NCBI GenBank assembly: GCA_965116665.1
Contig: OZ220709.1
Location: 1,488,001 to 1,552,000, forward strand
DNA length: 64,000 nt
DNA from: Aldehydirespirator sp965116665
GTDB lineage: Bacteria; Actinomycetota; Acidimicrobiia; Acidimicrobiales; Aldehydirespiratoraceae
Direction of reading: 5' to 3'
A program made the position numbers and the translations under genes. The first letter of the stretch is position 1. The number at the start of each line of letters is the position of its first letter. Positions 7,926 to 16,363 of this stretch are shown piece after piece. Below the pieces are notes generated by a model. The model saw nothing but the letters and a program-made list of their open reading frames with translations. It searched no databases and was not told the origin of the DNA.

Positions 7926-8096
7926 GTTCAGGACAAGCGCAACTTCCACCGCTGGCAGGAGGGCAACATCGGCTACTGGCCCCGGGTCTACGTGATCGAC
8001 GGCGACAACCAGATCCGCTTCGACCGCACCGGCGACGGCCGGGCCACCTACGCGCAGCTCTACGACACCGTCGAGCGGCTGCTGGCGGAGGCCTGA
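7926..8096 (+). pseudogene. C-terminal fragment of a TlpA-like redoxin
   Basis: An open frame without a start encodes the last 56 residues of a thioredoxin-fold protein (NIGYWPRVYVIDGDNQIRFDRTGDG, then LYDTVERLLAEA). The YWPRVYVIDGDN strand-turn is typical of the C-terminal half of TlpA/DipZ-type redoxins. The N-terminal half with the CxxC redox centre is missing. Upstream DNA is unrelated and contains a dispersed repeat ending at 7918. The CcdA-like gene follows, so this was probably a redoxin-CcdA thiol-exchange pair that has lost its redoxin. Confidence 0.6.
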
Positions 8097-8117
8097 CCGC
8101 GTGCGGCCCCGGGGCGG

Positions 8118-8729
8118 TTGAGCGCAGTGGCCACCTTCCTGGAGGGCGTCGGCTCGATCGGGGTCGCGTGCACCCTGGCGGCGCTGGTGCCCGCGGTGGC
8201 ACTGGTGCTCGTCGCCCGCAAGGCCCGGCTCACGGTCGCTCTCGCCTACCTGGTGGGGGCCACCCTGCTGACGTGGGCCCGAGCCTCCGGACACTGGCGT
8301 GTCGAGCTGAGCGGTGACGTCACGTTCGTGGCGTCGGCGGCGCTGGTGGCCGCCGCGTTCGTGCTGGGCTACCGGGCCAAGAGGCCGGCATCGCTGGCCG
8401 CCACCGGCTCGGGAGCGGTGGCGGGAACCATGGCCGGATGGCTGTGGCGCCCCTGCGTAGGCCCCAAGCTGGGGGAGATCCTCGACAGCACCGACACCGA
8501 GGCAGCCCGCACGCTGGGCTTGATGCTCGTCTACATGGCCGGGGCGCTGCTGCCGGCGGTGCTCCTGGCCGTGCTGCCCCACGCGGTGCCGGCCACCAGG
8601 CGGGTCCTGGATCGCCTGCCGGCTGCGGCCTTCGGCGGGGCGGTGGGCGCCGCCTATGCCGTGATCCTGGCCACCGGCCAATACGACCGCGTCATCGGCG
8701 AGCTCTACCGGATAGCCACCAACACCTGA
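8118..8729 (+). CDS. CcdA/DsbD-like membrane protein
   Basis: The 203-residue protein has about six membrane segments and the sequence WRPCVGPKLGEIL (about residues 111-123), close to the PCVGPxLGxIL motif of the CcdA/DsbD transmembrane electron carriers. CcdA passes reducing power across the membrane to extracytoplasmic thioredoxins. Only one Cys of the usual pair is obvious, so activity is uncertain. The redoxin fragment just upstream is its natural partner. The start is a TTG at 8118; no better codon precedes it in frame. Confidence 0.65.
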   Translation: MSAVATFLEGVGSIGVACTLAALVPAVALVLVARKARLTVALAYLVGATLLTWARASGHWRVELSGDVTFVASAALVAAAFVLGYRAKRPASLAATGSGAVAGTMAGWLWRPCVGPKLGEILDSTDTEAARTLGLMLVYMAGALLPAVLLAVLPHAVPATRRVLDRLPAAAFGGAVGAAYAVILATGQYDRVIGELYRIATNT

Positions 8730-8806
8730 CCGGGCCGGCGGATCAGTCCGTGTCCGTGAGCTCGTGACGGGCGCTCGGACCCTGGCTGGCGCTAGCTTGC
8801 CTAGCC

Positions 8807-9118
8807 GTGAGCGACGACGCCATCGACGAGACATTGGCGGGGTACCGGTCGACAATCGACAACATCGATGCCACCCTGATCCTGCTGCTGGCCGAGCGGT
8901 TCAAGGTCACCAAGCAGGTCGGCGTCTACAAGGCGAGCGTCGGCTTGCCGCCCGCTGATCCCGAGCGGGAGAACGAGCAGATAGCCCGGCTGCGGGCGCT
9001 GGCCGCCTCCAGCAACATCGATCCGTCCTTCAGCGAGAAGTTCCTGCGGCTGGTGATCGACGAGGTGATCCGCCACCACACCAAAGTCCGCGATGAGGCC
9101 GGCACCGCCGGCGACTGA
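8807..9118 (+). CDS. AroQ-type chorismate mutase
   Basis: This 103-residue all-helical protein matches the AroQ fold: helix 1 carries YRSTIDNIDATLILLLAERFKVTKQVGVYKA, with the conserved Arg and Lys that grip chorismate, and helix 3 ends in the IDEVIRHHTKVR region. It would convert chorismate to prephenate for Phe and Tyr synthesis in the cytoplasm. No other aromatic-pathway gene lies nearby. The GTG start sits 8 nt after a TAGCTT hexamer (8793-8798), so the mRNA is probably leaderless. Confidence 0.8.
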   Translation: MSDDAIDETLAGYRSTIDNIDATLILLLAERFKVTKQVGVYKASVGLPPADPERENEQIARLRALAASSNIDPSFSEKFLRLVIDEVIRHHTKVRDEAGTAGD

Positions 9119-9143
9119 GAGGCCGAGCGACAGGTGAGCGATG

Positions 9144-9210
9144 CCGGCCCACACGGGCGAGGCCGTGGCCCGAGCGACCCGTGAGCGCAGCGAACAAGAG
9201 CGGGGGTGAC
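9144..9210 (+). repeat. Copy 1 of a 67-bp dispersed intergenic repeat
   Basis: This stretch aligns with 15061-15128 with only a few mismatches and one gap. Shared segments include ggccgtggcccgagcg and cccgtgagcgcagcgaac. It sits between the chorismate mutase and AceK genes and encodes nothing recognisable. Confidence 0.75.
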
Positions 9211-9324
9211 ACCGTTGCGACACGAAGGTCTCCCGCCCATCTGCGTGGCCCCGAAGGCCGCAGGGTGCCGCCGTCGCCGAACCGGCACCTCAGTCGCTCC
9301 GGCGGGCTCTGAGGGGCGCAGCCT

Positions 9325-11091
9325 GTGACCAGTTCCCGCGGACAGCACGCCGAAGCACTGGCTACGGTCCTCTACGAGCGCTTCGAGGCCTTCCACGCCC
9401 ACTTCATCGCGGTCACCGCCCGAGCGGAGGGCCGCTTCCTGGCCGGCGACTGGCACGGCCACCGCTCCGACGCCGCCGAACGGCTCAACCTGCACACCGA
9501 CGCGGTGCTCGACACCGTCGAAGCCTGCCGCAGCCGGCTTCCCGGCACCGGTGCCCGCCAAGCCTGGATCGACGCCCAAAGGCGCTACGTCGGGCTCGTG
9601 ACCCGCCGCGGCGACATGGAGCTGGCCGAGACGTTCTACAACTCAGTCACCCGCCGCCTGTTCGAAGTCGTCGGCCTCGACCGGGAGCTCGAGTTCATCT
9701 GGCTCGGACCCACCGCGCTTCCCGCCGCCGACGCCACCGGACCCGACTACTACAGCGCCCCGGCGAACGGCTCCACCGAGGGCGCAGTCGCAGCCGTGCT
9801 CGAGCAGAGCCCCCTCGGACCTCACTTCGCCGACCTCTCCCGGGACGCGGAGCTCGTCGCCGGCCGCATCGACGGCTACCTCGACGGCGTCTGGCGGGAC
9901 CTCGACGCCATCGACGTGCTCAGCGCCGTCTTCTACCGCCAGAAGGGCGCCTACCTGGTGGGCCGCCTGCGGTGGCTCAACCGGGTGTCGCCCTGCATCC
10001 TGCCCATAGTCCACGACGACACCGGCGTGCATGTGGACGCCGCCCTGCTCACCGAGGCCGCCGCCAGCCGCCTGTTCAGCTACGCCCGCTCCTACATGCA
10101 CGTGCTGTCGGAGCGGCCCGCCGCGGTGGTGGCCTTCCTCAAGTCGATGCTGCCGGTGAAGCCGGTGGCCGAGCTGTACACGTCCCTCGGATACTCCCAG
10201 CACGGCAAGACCAACCTGTTCCGCGCCCTGTACCGGCACATGGAGCACTCCAACACCCGCTTCGAGCACTCCCGGGGCGCCCCCGGCACCGTCATGGCCG
10301 TGTTCGCGCTGCCGTCGTTCGATGTGGTCTTCAAGGTCATCAAGGACCGCTTCCCGGCCAGCAAGCGCACCACCCCCGAGGACGTCAAGCGCCGCTACCG
10401 CCTCGTGTTCGGATACGACCGGGTGGGCCGGCTCGTCGACGCCCAGGAGTTCGAGAACCTCACCTTCGCCCGGGACCGTTTCGACGACGACCTCCTCGAC
10501 GAGCTGCGGCAGGAGTGCTCCCGCACCGTGACCATCACCGACGCCGAGGTCGTGCTGGGCCACGTCTACACCGAGCGCCGGGTCTACCCTCTGGACCTCT
10601 ACCTGCGGGAGATGGCGCCCGATCGGGCGCTGGCCGCGGCCGTCGACTACGGCAACGCCATCAAGGACCTGGCCGCGGCCAACATCTTCCCCGGGGACCT
10701 GTTCTGCAAGAACTTCGGCGTCACCCGGCTCGGCTCGGTCGTGTTCTACGACTACGACGAGCTGGCCCTGCTGTCGGAGGTCAACTTCCGGGCCCTGCCG
10801 GCAGCCCGCGACGACGCCGACGAGATGCTCGACCAGCCGTGGTTCCCCGTCGGCGCCGACGACGTGTTCCCCGAGGAGTTCGCCACCTTCCTGCGCTCAC
10901 CCCCGCTGGTGGGCGAGGTCTTCGCCGAGCACCACCCCGAGATCGCCACGCTGGACTTCTGGCAGTCGATGAAGGGGCGCAACCGGGCCGGCGACATCCC
11001 CGACTTCTTTCCCTACCCTGCCTCGGTGCGCCTCCACGCAGGGTCGACCCGGGCGCCGGAACCGCACCCGTCCAGTGACCCCACCAACTGA
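9325..11091 (+). CDS. aceK: Isocitrate dehydrogenase kinase/phosphatase AceK
   Basis: The 588-residue protein matches AceK along its whole length, including FGYDRVGRLVDAQEFENLTF and the catalytic-domain stretch NIFPGDLFCKNFGVTR, then VVFYDYDELALL. AceK phosphorylates isocitrate dehydrogenase to divert isocitrate into the glyoxylate shunt and also removes the phosphate. Citrate synthase and aconitase lie within 10 kb, but no isocitrate lyase or malate synthase is in the window. AceK is best known from Proteobacteria, so its presence in a probable actinobacterium is notable. GAGGGG upstream of the GTG start can serve as ribosome-binding site. Confidence 0.9.
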   Translation: MTSSRGQHAEALATVLYERFEAFHAHFIAVTARAEGRFLAGDWHGHRSDAAERLNLHTDAVLDTVEACRSRLPGTGARQAWIDAQRRYVGLVTRRGDMELAETFYNSVTRRLFEVVGLDRELEFIWLGPTALPAADATGPDYYSAPANGSTEGAVAAVLEQSPLGPHFADLSRDAELVAGRIDGYLDGVWRDLDAIDVLSAVFYRQKGAYLVGRLRWLNRVSPCILPIVHDDTGVHVDAALLTEAAASRLFSYARSYMHVLSERPAAVVAFLKSMLPVKPVAELYTSLGYSQHGKTNLFRALYRHMEHSNTRFEHSRGAPGTVMAVFALPSFDVVFKVIKDRFPASKRTTPEDVKRRYRLVFGYDRVGRLVDAQEFENLTFARDRFDDDLLDELRQECSRTVTITDAEVVLGHVYTERRVYPLDLYLREMAPDRALAAAVDYGNAIKDLAAANIFPGDLFCKNFGVTRLGSVVFYDYDELALLSEVNFRALPAARDDADEMLDQPWFPVGADDVFPEEFATFLRSPPLVGEVFAEHHPEIATLDFWQSMKGRNRAGDIPDFFPYPASVRLHAGSTRAPEPHPSSDPTN

Positions 11092-11100
11092 AGGATCACC

Positions 11101-12078
11101 ATGCGAGCTGTAGTCCTCGAAGCCAAGGGCGGACCCGAGGTCCTCACCGTGCGGGAGGTTCCCGACCCGGTCCCCGGACCCGAGGAGGTCCTTGTCGACA
11201 TCGTGACCTCGTCCCTCAACCGGGCCGACCTGCTGCAGCGCCGGGGCCTGTACCCGGGTCCGCCGGGCGACTACGAGATCCCCGGCCTGGAGTTCGCCGG
11301 ACGGGTGGCCGAGACCGGCGAGCGGGTCACCGCCCACGCCGTCGGCGACGCCGTCATGGGCATCGTCGGAGGTGGCGGCTACGCCGAGCGGGTCGCGATC
11401 CACGAGCGCCAGGCCATGGCCGTGCCGAGCGCGCTCGGGCTCGACGCCGCTGGAGCCTTCTGCGAGGTCTACATCACCGCCTGGGACGCGCTCGTACGCC
11501 AGGGGGGTCTCACCACCGGGCGCTGGGCGCTCGTCCACGCCGGGGCGTCGGGCGTGGGCACCGCCTCCATCCAGATCGCCAAGGCCATGGGCGCCCGCAT
11601 CGCGGTGACCGCTTCCGCGGGAAAGCACCATGTGTGCGAAGCCCTGGGCGCCGACCTGGTGATCGACTACGCCTCCGAGGACTACGTGGAGGCCGTCCGC
11701 AGCGTCACCGGCGGCGCCGGCGTGGACGTGGTTCTCGATGTGATCGGCGGCGACTACCTGCCCCGCAACATCGCCTGCCTGCGCACCAACGGGCGCATCA
11801 TCCAGGTCGGCGTGATGTCGGGCGCGGCGGTGCCCTTCAACCCGGCCGCGCTGATGGCCAAGCGGGCCGCCCTGATCGGCACCACCCTGCGGGCCCGCCC
11901 CATTGAGGAGAAGATCGCGGTCACCCGCCAGTTCGCGGCCGAGATGCTGCCCCATGCCGCCACCGGCGCCCTCGCCCCGGTGATCGACAGCCGCTTCGCG
12001 CTGGCCGACGCGCCCGCGGCCCACGAGCGCATGGAGGCCAACCTCAACGCCGGCAAGATCGTCCTCGACATCGCCTAG
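11101..12078 (+). CDS. NAD(P)H:quinone oxidoreductase, PIG3/Qor-like MDR
   Basis: This 325-residue medium-chain dehydrogenase/reductase lacks the zinc ligands of alcohol dehydrogenases. It has the Qor-type start (VREVPDPVPGPEEVLVDI), the substrate-side NRADLLQRRGLYPGPPG typical of PIG3 quinone reductases, and the nucleotide-binding turn HAGASGVGTASIQIAKA (about residues 149-165). It should reduce quinones with NADPH in the cytoplasm. It starts 10 bp after aceK, with AAGGA at a good distance from the ATG, and is probably co-transcribed with it. Confidence 0.85.
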   Translation: MRAVVLEAKGGPEVLTVREVPDPVPGPEEVLVDIVTSSLNRADLLQRRGLYPGPPGDYEIPGLEFAGRVAETGERVTAHAVGDAVMGIVGGGGYAERVAIHERQAMAVPSALGLDAAGAFCEVYITAWDALVRQGGLTTGRWALVHAGASGVGTASIQIAKAMGARIAVTASAGKHHVCEALGADLVIDYASEDYVEAVRSVTGGAGVDVVLDVIGGDYLPRNIACLRTNGRIIQVGVMSGAAVPFNPAALMAKRAALIGTTLRARPIEEKIAVTRQFAAEMLPHAATGALAPVIDSRFALADAPAAHERMEANLNAGKIVLDIA

Positions 12079-12126
12079 AACGCAAGGCAGACCGGCCGCA
12101 GCCGAGCGAGCGGATGGGCCTCAGCC

Positions 12127-12180
12127 AGAATCTCGGGTTGGTTGTGTGTCCTAGAGCCGCAATTCTCGCGCCGAGATTCT
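12127..12180. terminator. Inverted repeat between convergent genes
   Basis: AGAATCTCGG (12127-12136) pairs perfectly with CCGAGATTCT (12171-12180) around a 34-nt loop. It lies between the ends of the convergent qor-like and citrate synthase genes, where a shared terminator is expected. No U-run follows, so factor-independent termination is doubtful. Confidence 0.35.
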
Positions 12181-12190
12181 CAGGTGCCAG

Positions 12191-13465
12191 CTAGCGGCCG
12201 GCCATAGGCACGTAGTCGCGCCGCTCGGAGCCCACGTACACCTGGCGGGGCCGGTAGATCCGCGAGTTCTGCTCGATCATCTCGTTCCAATGGGCCAGCC
12301 ACCCCGGTGTGCGGCCGATGGCGAACAGCACCGTGAACATGTTCGTGGGGAAGCCCAGCGACTGGTAGATGAGGCCCGAGTAGAAGTCCACGTTCGGGTA
12401 CAGGCGCCGGCTGATGAAGTAGTCGTCGGCCAGCGCGACCTCCTCGAGCTTGAGGGCGATGTCGAGCAGCGGGTTCTTGCCGATGACCGCGAACACGTCG
12501 TGGGCCGCCTTCTTGATTATCACCGCCCGGGGGTCGTAGTTCTTGTAGACGCGGTGGCCGAATCCCATCAGCCGGTGCGCGCCCCGCTTCACGCTGGCGA
12601 TGAAGCTGTCGACCTCCTCGTAGGAGCCGATCTCGGTGAGCATGTTGATCACGGCCTCGTTGGCCCCGCCGTGCAGCGGTCCGTAGAGGGCCGCGCAGCC
12701 GGCCGAGATGGCGGTGTAGGGGTCGGCGTGGCTCGACCCGACCACCCGTGCCGCGGTGGTCGAGCAGTTCTGGCCGTGGTCGGCGTGCAGGATGAACAGC
12801 ACCCGCATGGCCCGCACCAGGGCCTCGTCGGGCTCGTACTCCCCGCCCACGTCGAACATCATCTTCAAGAAGCGCGTCGGGTAGTCGTTGGCGTTGTCGG
12901 GGAATATGAACGGCAGGCCCCTCGAGAACCGGTAGGCGGCCGCGGCCAGCGTGGGCATCTTCGCGATCAGCCGCACGATCTGGGCCCTGCGATTCTCGGG
13001 GTCGAAGATGTCCTTGGCCTCGGGATAGAAGGTGGACAGCCCGGCCACGCCCGACGTGAGCAGCCCCATCGGGTGGGCGTCGTAGTGGAAGGCGTCGTAG
13101 ATCCGCTTGCGGAAGTTCTCGTGGATGAACGTGTGGTGGGTGATCAGGTCCACCCACTCGTCGAGCTGGGCCTGCGTGGGCAGCTCCCCGTAGATCAACA
13201 GGTGGGCGACCTCGGGGAAGCTGCTCTGCTCGGCCAGCTGCTCGATGGGGTAGCCGCGGTAGCGCAGGATGCCGGCCTCGCCGTCGATCTGGGCCACCGC
13301 GCTGGAGGTCGCCGCGGTGGTGGCCAGGCCCGGGTCGTGGAACCAGACGCCGGGAAGCAGCTTGCGCCAGGCCGCGGAGTCGACACCGCCCGCCACGATC
13401 GGGATCTCGATGCTGTTCCCCGTGCGGTTGTCGGTGATGGTGATGCTCTCAGCCACGACACTCAC
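12191..13465 (-). CDS. gltA: Citrate synthase
   Basis: The 424-residue protein is a hexameric-type citrate synthase. The catalytic residues are all visible: His in LHADHGQNCST, His in GPLHGGANEA and Asp in PNVDFYSG. It condenses acetyl-CoA with oxaloacetate to open the TCA cycle. The GTG at 13465 is preferred; an in-frame ATG at 13513 lies only 1 nt from a TAGTGT -10 box (13515-13520) and would be lost from the transcript. This gives a 5' leader of about 45 nt, unlike the leaderless genes nearby. Carboxyltransferase and aconitase genes lie just upstream on the same strand. Confidence 0.93.
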   Translation of the reverse strand: MSVVAESITITDNRTGNSIEIPIVAGGVDSAAWRKLLPGVWFHDPGLATTAATSSAVAQIDGEAGILRYRGYPIEQLAEQSSFPEVAHLLIYGELPTQAQLDEWVDLITHHTFIHENFRKRIYDAFHYDAHPMGLLTSGVAGLSTFYPEAKDIFDPENRRAQIVRLIAKMPTLAAAAYRFSRGLPFIFPDNANDYPTRFLKMMFDVGGEYEPDEALVRAMRVLFILHADHGQNCSTTAARVVGSSHADPYTAISAGCAALYGPLHGGANEAVINMLTEIGSYEEVDSFIASVKRGAHRLMGFGHRVYKNYDPRAVIIKKAAHDVFAVIGKNPLLDIALKLEEVALADDYFISRRLYPNVDFYSGLIYQSLGFPTNMFTVLFAIGRTPGWLAHWNEMIEQNSRIYRPRQVYVGSERRDYVPMAGR

Positions 13466-13514
13466 GCCGTTCTCGCCGCGGCGGTGATCGTGACGGCACT
13501 CATCATCGAACATC

Positions 13515-13594
13515 ACACTACCGCTCCCCGGATATGGCACGGCACCTCGCGGCCGGGTGTGTGAATCTGGACTCTTGCACGAGAACGCAAGATT
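13515..13594 (-). promoter_or_regulatory. gltA promoter with nested inverted repeat upstream
   Basis: On the minus strand TAGTGT at 13515-13520 is a -10 box for gltA. About 45-75 bp further upstream, 13564-13594 holds a nested palindrome: AATCT/AGATT outside and CTTGC/GCAAG inside. Its place upstream of the promoter fits an activator or repressor site; the protein is unknown. Confidence 0.4.
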
Positions 13595-13659
13595 CAAGGA
13601 TTTTGCAGCATTGCGATTACGGCCCGGCGCAAGTCTTGGGGCTCTTGTATCAGTGGCGG

Positions 13660-15024
13660 CTACAGCGGGGCGTTGTCGTGGCGGCGCCGGGGGAGGCGCT
13701 CGCGCTTGGAGACCAGCATCTCCAATGCGGCGCAGATCTGGCGGCGGGTGTCGGCCGGCTCGATCACCGAGTCGATGGCGCCGCGCTCCGCGGCGACGTA
13801 GGGGTTGAGCAGGCGCTCCTCGTAGGCCTCCTCCAGTTCGGCCCGCTCGGGCGGGCTGGCCGAACGGTGCAGGATCTCCACCGCCCCCTTGGCCCCCATC
13901 ACCGCGATCTCGGCCGTCGGCCAGGCCAGGGCCACGTCGTTGCCCATCGGTTTGGAGTCCATGACGATGTAGGCCCCGCCGTAGGACTTGCGCAGCGTGA
14001 CGTTCACCCGGGGCACCGTGGCTCGGGCGTAGGCGAACGCCATCTGGGCCCCGTAGCGGATCATTCCCCGCCACTCCAGGTCCTTGCCCGGGTAGAAGCC
14101 GGAAGTGTCGACGAAGGTCACCAGCGGAAGGTTGAACGCGTCGCAGAACGCCACGAAGCGGGCGCCCTTGCGGGAGGCCGTGATGTCGAGCGTCCCGGCC
14201 AGCGACTGGGGCTGGTTGGCCACGATCCCGACGGGCCGTCCCCCGAAAGTGGCGAACGCGGTGACCAGGTTGGTGCCCCAGTAGGCGTGAGGCTCCAGCA
14301 GCACGCCGTCGTCGGCGACCGCGGCCAGGACGTCGCGCACGTCGTAGGTTCCGCCCGACTCGGCCGGTAGCACTTCGTAGGCCTCGGGCACGGCCCGGTC
14401 CATCGGGTCGGTGCATGCCCGGCCGGGCGGATCACAGCCGTTGCTGTCGGGGAGGTAGGCGAGCAGCTCGGCCGCTATCTCGTCGGCCTCCGCGTCGTCG
14501 GCGGCCAGGAAGCCGGCCACGCCCGAGCTGACCGAATGGGTCTCGCCGCCGCCCAGCTCACCGTGGTCTATGGGCATCCCGGTGAAGTGCTCCACCATCC
14601 GTGGCCCGACCACGAAGGCGTAGGCGTCGGCGGTCATCACCACGAAGTCGGCCAGACCCAGCAGCAGCGCCGGGCCCGAGGCGTTGGGCCCGGCCGCGAT
14701 CACTATCACCGGCACGACCCCCGAGCATCGTGACAGCTCCACGGCCGCGGTGGCCCAGCCGTGGAGGGCGGCCACACCGGCTCTGAGGTCGGCGCCTGAA
14801 GAGGCCAGCCTCAGCAGCACCGGAAGTCGTTGCGTGCGGGCCAGGCGGGCCGCGGCGGCCATGCTCTGACCGTCGGCGGGGGTGAGCGCGCCGCTCTGGT
14901 TCTCGGTGGATCCGCGTGCGTCGATCTCGACCACGGTGCGGCCGCCGATAGTGCTCACACGGCTGTGCACGAATCCGGATGCCCCGGCGCGGACGCCGAC
15001 CAGAGTCGTCTGGGAGTCCGCCAT
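13660..15024 (-). CDS. Acyl-CoA carboxylase carboxyltransferase (beta) subunit
   Basis: The 454-residue protein has the two crotonase-like halves of a biotin-dependent carboxyltransferase. The C-terminal half is well conserved (VGIVANQPQSLAGTLDITASRKGARFVAFCDAFNLPLVTFVDTSGFYPG; then KSYGGAYIVMDSK and AWPTAEIAVMGAKGAVEILHR). It would move a carboxyl group from biotin to acetyl- or propionyl-CoA. The N-terminal half is shorter and more divergent than in PccB or AccD. No biotin carboxylase or carrier gene is nearby, so the partner subunits must be elsewhere. I start at ATG 15024; a longer frame would read into a dispersed repeat. Confidence 0.85.
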   Translation of the reverse strand: MADSQTTLVGVRAGASGFVHSRVSTIGGRTVVEIDARGSTENQSGALTPADGQSMAAAARLARTQRLPVLLRLASSGADLRAGVAALHGWATAAVELSRCSGVVPVIVIAAGPNASGPALLLGLADFVVMTADAYAFVVGPRMVEHFTGMPIDHGELGGGETHSVSSGVAGFLAADDAEADEIAAELLAYLPDSNGCDPPGRACTDPMDRAVPEAYEVLPAESGGTYDVRDVLAAVADDGVLLEPHAYWGTNLVTAFATFGGRPVGIVANQPQSLAGTLDITASRKGARFVAFCDAFNLPLVTFVDTSGFYPGKDLEWRGMIRYGAQMAFAYARATVPRVNVTLRKSYGGAYIVMDSKPMGNDVALAWPTAEIAVMGAKGAVEILHRSASPPERAELEEAYEERLLNPYVAAERGAIDSVIEPADTRRQICAALEMLVSKRERLPRRRHDNAPL

Positions 15025-15060
15025 CACGGGGTCAGAGGCCCCGCGGATAGACGGGCGAAC

Positions 15061-15128
15061 CCGGCCCATACGGGGCGGGGCCGTGGCCCGAGCGGCCCGT
15101 GAGCGCAGCGAACAGGAGCGGGAATGAC
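15061..15128 (+). repeat. Copy 2 of the 67-bp dispersed intergenic repeat
   Basis: This is the second copy of the element at 9144-9210, in the same orientation, beginning 36 bp upstream of the carboxyltransferase start codon. It may affect that gene's transcription, or it may be a REP-like or miniature mobile sequence. Confidence 0.75.
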
Positions 15129-15171
15129 CACCCTGCGCCGCGATTGGCTGCCGGTCGATCCGCGCACGTCT

Positions 15172-16128
15172 TCATGGTAGATGCGAGGGCCGCTTGGTCA
15201 GTGGTTGGGGTGAGAGGGACTCCACCGAGAGGAGGTGAGGCTGGTTGACGGATTCCCGGCGCACGATCCGCCTGATGGCGTCGGCGACGGCGCGCGGCGG
15301 TGCGGCCGGCATGGTGCGACGGTTGCGGGCCAGCCCCACGAGCCGCGGGCTCAGCCGGTCGACCTTCACGCTGCGCCAGCCCTCCGGCGACGCGCCGTAG
15401 GTTGCGCTGGCCGGCAGCAGCGCCGGTGCGAAGCCTGCGAAGGCCAGCGAGGCCAGCAGGCGCAGGCCGTCGATCTCGGCTCGGCTGCTCAGCTCGACAC
15501 GGACCCGTCGAGCGTCGGCGTCGACCTCGTCGCGGAACGCGGTGCCCTTGGGCGGCAGCAGGATCTCGTGCCGGGCCAGCTCAGCGAGGTCGATGCGGTC
15601 GCGCCGGGCCAGCTCATGGTCCGCCGGCGCGATCACGACCCGGTCCTCGGAGAACAGTTCGTCGGTCTCGATGTCGGGATCCTCCACGGGCAGGTTCACG
15701 ACCGCCAGGTCCAGGCGGTTGTGGACCAGCAGCGGCACCAGCGACGTGGTGGTGGCGTCGAGGATGACCACCTCGAGGCTGTCGTGCAGCCGGCCCACCT
15801 CCTCCAGCACCAGGGGGACGATCCATCGGGCCGTCGTGCCGATGACACCCACGGTGACGGTGCCGCTGAGGTTGGCCCGCATGGACGCGAGGTCGTCGGA
15901 GATGGCCTGCAGCTCCACCTGGATGCGGCGGGCCCGGTCGGCGACGACCTGGCCTTCGGGGGTGAGGCACCGCCGGGCCCGGTCGATCAGAGTGGCGCCG
16001 GCCTCCTGCTCCAGGCGGGAGATGTGGGCGGAGACGTTGGACTGCACGGTGTGCAGGGCCTGGGCGGCAGCCGAGAAGCTCTGATGCTCGGCGACCGCGA
16101 GCAGGACATTGAGTTGACGGACATCCAT
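15172..16128 (-). CDS. LysR-family transcriptional regulator
   Basis: The 318-residue protein starts with the classic LysR helix-turn-helix (LLAVAEHQSFSAAAQALHTVQSNVSAHISRLEQEAGATL, residues 8-46) followed by a periplasmic-binding-protein-like effector domain (VTVGVIGTTARWIVP onward). LysR proteins usually act on a divergent or adjacent gene in response to a metabolite. Its neighbours, the carboxyltransferase and aconitase genes, make a carbon-metabolism role plausible. I prefer ATG 16128 because a TATCGT -10 box (16137-16142) lies 8 nt upstream. Direct repeats overlapping that box suggest autoregulation. Confidence 0.88.
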   Translation of the reverse strand: MDVRQLNVLLAVAEHQSFSAAAQALHTVQSNVSAHISRLEQEAGATLIDRARRCLTPEGQVVADRARRIQVELQAISDDLASMRANLSGTVTVGVIGTTARWIVPLVLEEVGRLHDSLEVVILDATTTSLVPLLVHNRLDLAVVNLPVEDPDIETDELFSEDRVVIAPADHELARRDRIDLAELARHEILLPPKGTAFRDEVDADARRVRVELSSRAEIDGLRLLASLAFAGFAPALLPASATYGASPEGWRSVKVDRLSPRLVGLARNRRTMPAAPPRAVADAIRRIVRRESVNQPHLLSVESLSPQPLTKRPSHLP

Positions 16129-16136
16129 CACAGGGA

Positions 16137-16161
16137 ACGATACAAACTATCGATACAAACT
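16137..16161 (-). promoter_or_regulatory. Direct repeats over the lysR promoter
   Basis: CGATACAAACT occurs at 16138-16148 and again at 16151-16161, a 13-bp period, and the junction forms the palindrome TATCGATA (16148-16155). The first copy covers the -10 box TATCGT. About 35 bp further upstream (16196-16212) GATAT-n7-ATATC is a second inverted repeat. Together these are good candidates for LysR binding and autorepression. Confidence 0.5.
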
Positions 16162-16300
16162 GTTGAGATGATACCCCACATGGTTGTTGATGTGCGATAT
16201 ATTGCCAATATCAATCCGGTTGGCAGGTGAACTCCTCCTCATCCGCTTAGCCGGTCAGCCTCGGGCCAGTACCCCCCCAAACCGGCTCGGGCATCAAATG

Positions 16301-16332
16301 AAGCGGCTGATCGACCCCCAGATCAGCCGCTT
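16301..16332 (-). terminator. Strong 12-bp stem terminator after aconitase
   Basis: AAGCGGCTGATC (16301-16312) pairs perfectly with GATCAGCCGCTT (16321-16332) around an 8-nt loop. It lies 32 bp beyond the aconitase stop codon. Short T-rich tracts on both sides make it usable in both directions. Confidence 0.75.
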
Positions 16333-16363
16333 CTGTCTTGTGCGGGCGCTTCCTGGATGCGTG

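Noticed and set aside
9643..10563. Minus-strand open frame inside aceK
   Set aside because: It is His/Gly/Val-rich shadow sequence opposite a strongly conserved enzyme.
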